Below are positions 7,991 through 11,117 of a stretch of 11,117 bases of DNA, in pieces; positions within the stretch are counted from its first letter, which is position 1, and every line of letters begins with the position of its first letter. Both the position numbers and the translations under genes were made by a program. The notes under the pieces are model-generated. The model saw nothing but the letters and a program-made list of their open reading frames with translations. It had not been told where the DNA came from and searched no databases. This DNA is from Clostridiales bacterium. Its GTDB lineage: Bacteria > Bacillota > Clostridia > TANB77 > CAG-508. The stretch is taken from assembly GCA_003518755.1 (NCBI GenBank), contig DOYA01000063.1, forward strand, positions 438 to 11,554, given 5' to 3'.

Positions 7991-8001
7991 CCTCCTCCTT
8001 T

Positions 8002-8496
8002 TTATTTTTCAAATTCAAATATTTTTTCAATTACTTGAATTGCTTCTTGATAATTATTTACTATGCTAAGTTGATTACTAGGTATTAATTGCCTATAGAA
8101 ATTATTTGTAATATCATCCATACCAACAAGAATTATAGGCTTTCCAGGTTTTATTGCAAGGCTAATTTCAGATGATGTTCCAGCAGAAATTCCACATACA
8201 ATTAATACATCACTTGTTAAAACTTCAATAATATTTCTACCTGATTTGGCTGTTGTTACAATTGGAATATCAATATATTCTGAATATTTTGATTTATCAT
8301 CAGTTGGCATAATTCCAACAGTTAAACCATTTTGTTCTTTTGCTCCTCTTAATGCTTCATCCATGATTCCGGCTTTTAATCCACCTGTTAATGTTACATA
8401 TCCATGTTCAGCACAATATTTGCCTAATTCAAATGCATTATTCATCTGTTCATCAGTTGCTTTTGTTGGTCCCATTATTCCAATTATTTTTTTCAT
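8002..8496 (-). CDS. SLOG-superfamily (TIGR00725 / LOG-like) Rossmann protein
   Basis: A 164-residue soluble protein with no membrane segment. It begins with a Rossmann strand MKKIIGIMGP, then TLTGGLKAGIMDEALRGA (35-52) and TVGIMP (59-64). GRN (86-88) and AGTSSE (105-110) correspond to the nucleotide/phosphoribose-binding stretches of the TIGR00725 family, which is related to LOG proteins ('lysine decarboxylase' misannotations) and to the SLOG ligand-sensing superfamily. No specific reaction is established for the short TIGR00725 proteins; nucleotide or nucleotide-derivative binding is the safe statement. ATG start at 8496 with TTAGGAG at good spacing. It ends 11 bases before the prenol-kinase-like gene, so the two are likely co-translated. 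Its leader contains a long palindrome (8513-8631) whose foot nearly touches the ribosome site. Confidence 0.85.
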   Translation of the reverse strand: MKKIIGIMGPTKATDEQMNNAFELGKYCAEHGYVTLTGGLKAGIMDEALRGAKEQNGLTVGIMPTDDKSKYSEYIDIPIVTTAKSGRNIIEVLTSDVLIVCGISAGTSSEISLAIKPGKPIILVGMDDITNNFYRQLIPSNQLSIVNNYQEAIQVIEKIFEFEK

Positions 8497-8512
8497 ATTT
8501 TTCTCCTAACTA

Positions 8513-8631
8513 TTAACCTCATTCTACTATCAAATCCGCAACATTGCTTCCATTGTATATGCTTTTTTCTCGACTAAAGCACGAAAAAAGATATACAATG
8601 ACGCTGTTGCTACTCTACAATATAAGGTTAA
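8513..8631. repeat. Large imperfect palindrome (119 bp) in the leader of the SLOG gene
   Basis: Nested arms seen directly: TTAACCT/AGGTTAA at the foot (8513-8519 with 8625-8631), GCAACA/TGTTGC (8538-8543 with 8605-8610), CATTGTATAT/ATATACAATG (8551-8560 with 8591-8600) and CTTTTTTC/GAAAAAAG (8562-8569 with 8583-8590). The last two form an 18-bp stem with one bulged base and a 13-base loop. The hexamer AACTAT flanks both ends (8508-8513 and 8630-8635), possibly a target duplication. No T run follows, so it is not a plain terminator. It could be a MITE-like element or a structured 5' leader RNA. Confidence 0.7.
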
Positions 8632-8661
8632 CTATCAATCCAAAGCGAAAATTCAGAAAAG

Positions 8662-8813
8662 AATGGTTATATTGCTAGGCAAAATTTTGCGCAAACGCCG
8701 CAGCGTACTTTGTGTACGTTGCTGAGGCTGTTCGAACGCATGTGAGTTACAGCGTCAGTATGCCTTGTGCTGAGGACGTTTAAGTAAAATTTTAACAACG
8801 CAAGATGACCATT
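8662..8813. repeat. MITE/REP-like imperfect inverted-repeat element (152 bp) after gap
   Basis: The ends AATGGTTATATTGC (8662-8675) and GCAAGATGACCATT (8800-8813) are inverted repeats with two mismatches. AAAATTTT recurs symmetrically at 8681-8688 and 8786-8793. Inside lie a hairpin GCAGCGTAC/GTACGTTGC (8700-8720, one G-T pair), the palindrome GTTCGAAC (8730-8737) and two related GCTGAGG units (8721-8727, 8769-8775). It is clearly richer in G and C than its surroundings and encodes nothing convincing. It starts 13 bases after the gap stop, so gap mRNA would end in or run through it. Confidence 0.65.
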
Positions 8814-8826
8814 ATTTTTTGAATTT

Positions 8827-9852
8827 TTATTTAAGTTCTGCAAAGTATTTAATAGTTCTAACCATCTGTGAAGTATAAGAATTTTCATTATCATACCATG
8901 AAACAACTTGTACTTGGTAAGTATCATCATATACTTTAGCAACCATAGTTTGAGTTGCATCAAATAATGAACCTTGTGTAATTCCTATAATATCTGAAGA
9001 AACAAGTGGTTCTTCTGTATAACCATAAGAATCATTTGCAACTGATTTCATATATGCATTTATAGTATCTACTGTAACTTCTTTATCAGTTTTAATTGTT
9101 GCAATTAAAATTGTAGTTGAACCTGTTGGAACTGGAACACGTTGAGCAGATCCTATTAGTTTTCCATTTAATTCAGGAATAACTAAACCAATTGCTTTAG
9201 CAGCTCCTGTAGAATTTGGAACTATGTTTTCAGCTGCTGCTCTAGCTCTTCTTAAATCTCCTTTTCTATGTGGTCCATCTAGTACCATTTGATCTCCAGT
9301 ATATGCATGAACAGTTGTCATTATTCCAGATTGAATAGGTGCAAAATCATTTAATGCTTTTGCCATTGGTGCTAAACAGTTTGTTGTGCATGATGCTGCA
9401 GATATAACTTGATCTTCTGGTTTTAATATTCCTTCATTAACGCCAAAAACAACAGTTGGTAAATCATTTCCAGCTGGTGCTGAAATAACAACTTTTTTAG
9501 CTCCTGCATTTATATGTGCCATAGATTTTTCTTTTGATGTATAGAAACCTGTACATTCTAATACAACATCAACATCTAATTCTCCCCATGGAAGATTATT
9601 TGCATCTGGTTCTTTATATATTTTAATAGTTTTTCCATCAACTGTGATTGTTCCTTCATCTTCATTTGCTGAAACAGTATCAGCTTTATCATATCTTTTC
9701 TGACAAGAATCATATTTTAAAAGGTGAGCTAACATTTTAGGACTTGTTAAGTCGTTTATAGCAACAACTTCATATCCTTCTGCTCCAAACATTTGTCTAA
9801 ATGCAAGACGTCCAATACGTCCAAAACCATTAATGGCTACTTTTACTGACAT
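8827..9852 (-). CDS. gap: NAD-type glyceraldehyde-3-phosphate dehydrogenase
   Basis: Gap oxidises glyceraldehyde-3-phosphate to 1,3-bisphosphoglycerate in the cytosol as a tetramer. With the ATG at 9852 the protein is 341 residues, normal for the family. NGFGRIGR (8-15) is the dinucleotide-binding loop, and INDLT (32-36) carries the Asp-Leu pair typical of NAD-preferring glycolytic enzymes. Catalytic C155 is in SAASCTTNCLAP and H182 in TTVHAYT; HRKGDLRRARAAAENIVP and WYDNENSY follow. The frame is open for 21 codons further upstream, but that extension runs across the leader, while TAAAGGAGG lies ideally before 9852. A strong promoter is seen at 9925-9953, so gap probably heads the glycolytic operon. 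Codon use looks highly adapted, and the protein is better conserved than its neighbours, as expected for an abundant enzyme. Confidence 0.98.
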   Translation of the reverse strand: MSVKVAINGFGRIGRLAFRQMFGAEGYEVVAINDLTSPKMLAHLLKYDSCQKRYDKADTVSANEDEGTITVDGKTIKIYKEPDANNLPWGELDVDVVLECTGFYTSKEKSMAHINAGAKKVVISAPAGNDLPTVVFGVNEGILKPEDQVISAASCTTNCLAPMAKALNDFAPIQSGIMTTVHAYTGDQMVLDGPHRKGDLRRARAAAENIVPNSTGAAKAIGLVIPELNGKLIGSAQRVPVPTGSTTILIATIKTDKEVTVDTINAYMKSVANDSYGYTEEPLVSSDIIGITQGSLFDATQTMVAKVYDDTYQVQVVSWYDNENSYTSQMVRTIKYFAELK

Positions 9853-9870
9853 AATCAATTCCTCCTTTAG

Positions 9871-9887
9871 CATACAAAATATGTATG
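9871..9887 (-). promoter_or_regulatory. Inverted repeat in the gap leader, next to the ribosome site
   Basis: CATACA and TGTATG (9871-9876 and 9882-9887) are perfect 6-base arms around a 5-base centre, two bases upstream of the TAAAGGAGG ribosome site. It could be an operator half-site pair or a small RNA hairpin affecting translation. No known regulator site is recognised. Confidence 0.4.
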
Positions 9888-9924
9888 TTTTTGTTTTATA
9901 TTTTACCCCTTTCAAGGCAAGTTT

Positions 9925-9953
9925 ATTCTATAACAACTTTAAAATTATTTCAA
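9925..9953 (-). promoter_or_regulatory. Sigma-A-type promoter of gap
   Basis: On the minus strand TTGAAA (9948-9953) and TAGAAT (9925-9930) are separated by exactly 17 bases. This gives a leader of about 65 bases before the gap ATG. An imperfect dyad CTTGAAA-taat-TTTAAAG (9937-9954, one mismatch) overlaps the -35 box. Its 7-4-7 geometry is like that of Rex redox-repressor sites, but the bases do not match the usual TTGTTAA/TTAACAA well. Confidence 0.65.
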
Positions 9954-9990
9954 GAGGTTTATATTATTTTTTTCTTTTATAATAAATAAT

Positions 9991-10698
9991 TCAGTTTATT
10001 AAATCCTTAATTACCTCCCCCGCTATAATTAACCCAGCTACAGAAGGTACAAAAGAAATGCTCGCAGGAACTTGCTTTGTATTATTATTATTATTATTAT
10101 TTGAGTTTTCTCTTTTTATAGGTTGCTCTTTTGAATAAACTACTTTAAGTTTTTTTATTCCTCTTGTTTTTAATTCTTTTCTCATTACTTTAGCTAATGG
10201 ACATATGCTTGTTTTATAAATATCGCATACTTCAAATTTAGTAGGATCTAATTTGTTTCCAGTTCCCATTGAAGAAATAATTGGAATATTCATTTTATTT
10301 GCTCTTACAACTAATTCAATTTTAGCAGTTACAGTATCAACACAATCTACAATATAATCAATTGAACTGTCTAAAATTCCTTCTGTTTCAGGCATAAAAA
10401 ATTCTTTATGTATTGTAACTTTTGCATTTGGGTTAATATCTAAGACTCTTTGTTTAGCAACTTCAACTTTAGGTTTTCCAATTGTACTATGTGTTGCTAT
10501 TATTTGTCTATTTAAATTTGTAATATCAACTTCATCTTTATCAATTAAAACAAAATTTTCAACTCCGGCTCGAACTAGCCCTTCTAAAACAAAAGAGCCT
10601 ACTCCGCCTATACCAAAAATTGCGACTTTTTTATTATGCAATTTTTCAACATTTTCTTTTCCTATTAACATCTCAGTTCTTGAAAATTGATTGTTCAT
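9991..10698 (-). CDS. tcdA: tRNA threonylcarbamoyladenosine dehydratase (TcdA/CsdL family, E1-like)
   Basis: This ATP-dependent enzyme of the ThiF/MoeB/E1 family cyclises t6A37 of ANN-decoding tRNAs to ct6A. At 235 residues it is typical. It opens with FSRTEMLIGKENVEKL, followed by the adenylate loop GIGGVGSFVLEGLVRAG (29-45), DKDEVDITNLNRQ (53-65), DCVD (118-121) and SMGTGNKLDP (143-152). The C-terminal part has SICPLAKVMRKELKTRG and SISFVPSVAGLIIAGEV. An unusual run of seven asparagines (200-206), encoded by seven AAT codons, sits in the surface loop before the C-terminal helix. The ATG start at 10698 has GAAGGAG upstream. The ribosome site begins right at the edge of a GGGGACGG repeat (10711-10744). 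No clear terminator separates it from gap, though gap has its own promoter. Confidence 0.9.
   Translation of the reverse strand: MNNQFSRTEMLIGKENVEKLHNKKVAIFGIGGVGSFVLEGLVRAGVENFVLIDKDEVDITNLNRQIIATHSTIGKPKVEVAKQRVLDINPNAKVTIHKEFFMPETEGILDSSIDYIVDCVDTVTAKIELVVRANKMNIPIISSMGTGNKLDPTKFEVCDIYKTSICPLAKVMRKELKTRGIKKLKVVYSKEQPIKRENSNNNNNNNTKQVPASISFVPSVAGLIIAGEVIKDLIN
10081..10101. repeat. Trinucleotide microsatellite (ATT)7 inside tcdA
   Basis: Seven perfect ATT units on the plus strand are read as AAT codons for asparagine 200-206 of TcdA. Unit changes would keep the reading frame and only vary the loop length. Confidence 0.9.
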
Positions 10699-10710
10699 TT
10701 TCGCTCCTTC

Positions 10711-10744
10711 TTTTTCATTTGGGGACGGTCCTTTTTTGTAAAAA
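10711..10744 (+). repeat. GGGGACGG dispersed repeat, copy A
   Basis: A 34-base unit centred on CATTTGGGGACGGTCC and followed by TTTTTTGT and A's. It is an exact inverted match to copy C at 10858-10891. It lies 12 bases upstream of the tcdA start, abutting the ribosome site. Similar GGGGACGGT-C motifs are scattered in many Clostridia genomes; I recall this from general knowledge. Confidence 0.8.
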
Positions 10745-10790
10745 AAATAGTAGTTCCCAAATATTTAATAATTATAATGTCAATATATGC

Positions 10791-10796
10791 ATTATA
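10791..10796 (-). promoter_or_regulatory. Possible -10 box (TATAAT) for tcdA
   Basis: A perfect TATAAT lies between repeat copies A and B, about 95 bases before the tcdA ATG, but no good -35 hexamer is found 16-18 bases upstream. It is offered only as the best candidate in this spacer. Confidence 0.25.
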
Positions 10797-10830
10797 TAAA
10801 ACACTTGTCGATTGATTTACATAACATTTT

Positions 10831-10857
10831 CAAAAAAGATACGTCCCCAAATGAAAA
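10831..10857 (-). repeat. GGGGACG dispersed repeat, variant copy B
   Basis: The minus strand reads CATTTGGGGACGTATC followed by TTTTTTG. It differs from copies A and C by three bases just after GGGGACG. It abuts copy C head to tail on the same strand. Confidence 0.75.
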
Positions 10858-10891
10858 TTTTTACAAAAAAGGACCGTCCCCAAATGAAAAA
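10858..10891 (-). repeat. GGGGACGG dispersed repeat, copy C, overlapping the end of a gene
   Basis: An exact reverse-complement of copy A over 34 bases with a 113-base spacer, so the pair could form a long hairpin. The end of the neighbouring minus-strand frame runs into this copy: the last residues SFGDGPFL and the TAA stop are encoded by it. Confidence 0.8.
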
Positions 10892-11117
10892 TTGTGTCTT
10901 TTACCATTTTGCTTATACTCTATCACCATATCAAGATTTACATTTTTTGAACTATTAAAAATATTCATATCAATTGTTTTATCTTTTTCTCTTAATTCTT
11001 TTAATAATCTTTTTACCATTATTCTTTTTGAATTATTTTCATCATAAGCACTTTCTTCTGTAAATCTACATGCACATTTTATAAAATCTAATTCATTTTT
11101 TTCTGCCCAATTTATAA
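10861..11117 (-). CDS. 3' end of an unrecognised protein gene (5' part outside the window)
   Basis: An open minus-strand frame enters from the right edge and ends with TAA at 10861, giving 84 codons. It looks coding: visible stretches are INWAEKNELDFIKCACRFTE, NNSKRIMVKRLLKELREKDK and NVNLDMVIEYKQNGKRHN, with a charged, soluble character and a likely helix in the middle. I do not recognise the family. The last eight residues (SFGDGPFL) and the stop are supplied by repeat copy C, so the original C-terminus has probably been replaced or extended by repeat insertion. No start can be seen. Confidence 0.6.
   Translation of the reverse strand, partial: INWAEKNELDFIKCACRFTEESAYDENNSKRIMVKRLLKELREKDKTIDMNIFNSSKNVNLDMVIEYKQNGKRHNFSFGDGPFL

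Noticed and set aside
8551..8600. The 18-bp stem as a Rho-independent terminator of gap.
   Set aside because: No T run follows the stem on either strand, and the stem itself is A/T-rich, so a standard terminator is not supported.
8599..8757. A shared 9-mer (TGACGCTGT at 8599-8607, ACAGCGTCA at 8749-8757) linking the two intergenic elements as one family.
   Set aside because: The match does not extend beyond nine bases and the terminal repeats differ, so common origin is not supported.
8667..8963. A 98-codon minus-strand frame crossing the repeat element and the end of gap.
   Set aside because: It is out of frame with the conserved gap C-terminus and made from the repeat element; no ribosome site.
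10787..11047. A plus-strand frame running through repeat copies B and C.
   Set aside because: It is antisense to a better coding-like minus-strand frame and includes duplicated repeat-derived residues; no ribosome site.
1..11117. CRISPR arrays, tRNA or rRNA genes, intact transposase genes, replication origin.
   Set aside because: No regularly spaced repeats, tRNA-like cloverleaf, rRNA segment or transposase motif was seen on either strand; the repeats at the right end are too few and irregular for CRISPR.

Overview
The window is strongly AT-rich and every convincing gene lies on the minus strand. Shine-Dalgarno sites are purine-rich (AGGAGG type), genes are packed with gaps of 10-20 bases, and TAA, TAG and TGA are all used as stops. 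Together with Clostridia-type gene families this points to a low-GC Bacillota (Clostridia-like) anaerobe. Species cannot be named from this.

Read in the direction of transcription (right to left), the layout is as follows. (1) The 3' end of an unrecognised gene, whose last codons and stop lie inside a short dispersed repeat (GGGGACGG type, three copies between 10711 and 10891). (2) tcdA, a tRNA-modification dehydratase. (3) A clear sigma-A-type promoter and gap (GAPDH). (4) About 330 bases without a gene (8497-8826), holding two structured elements: a 152-bp imperfect inverted-repeat element just after gap and a 119-bp palindrome just before the next gene. (5) A SLOG/TIGR00725-family protein, a polytopic prenol-kinase-like membrane protein (dolichol/phytol kinase half fused to a DUF92 half), pgk, a broken ispH copy, a Nudix hydrolase, an intact ispH, tpiA and gpmI. 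(6) The 5' part of a YezG/DUF600-type immunity protein, cut by the window edge.

The backbone is a lower-glycolysis operon, gap-pgk-tpiA-gpmI, covering the steps from triose phosphates to 2-phosphoglycerate. No enolase and no CggR-type regulator lie in the window. Between the glycolytic genes sits a second theme, isoprenoid metabolism: two ispH copies, a probable two-step prenol/prenyl-phosphate kinase, and possibly the Nudix protein. Since the MEP pathway starts from glyceraldehyde-3-phosphate and pyruvate, physical linkage to gap/tpiA is metabolically sensible, but a functional link is inference.

The points most worth checking are the second ispH with two single-base frameshifts in adjacent A tracts, the prenol-kinase fusion within the glycolytic operon, the two structured intergenic elements between gap and the downstream genes, the GGGGACGG repeat array that supplies the end of a neighbouring gene, and the hairpin-bridged Shine-Dalgarno site at the immunity gene.
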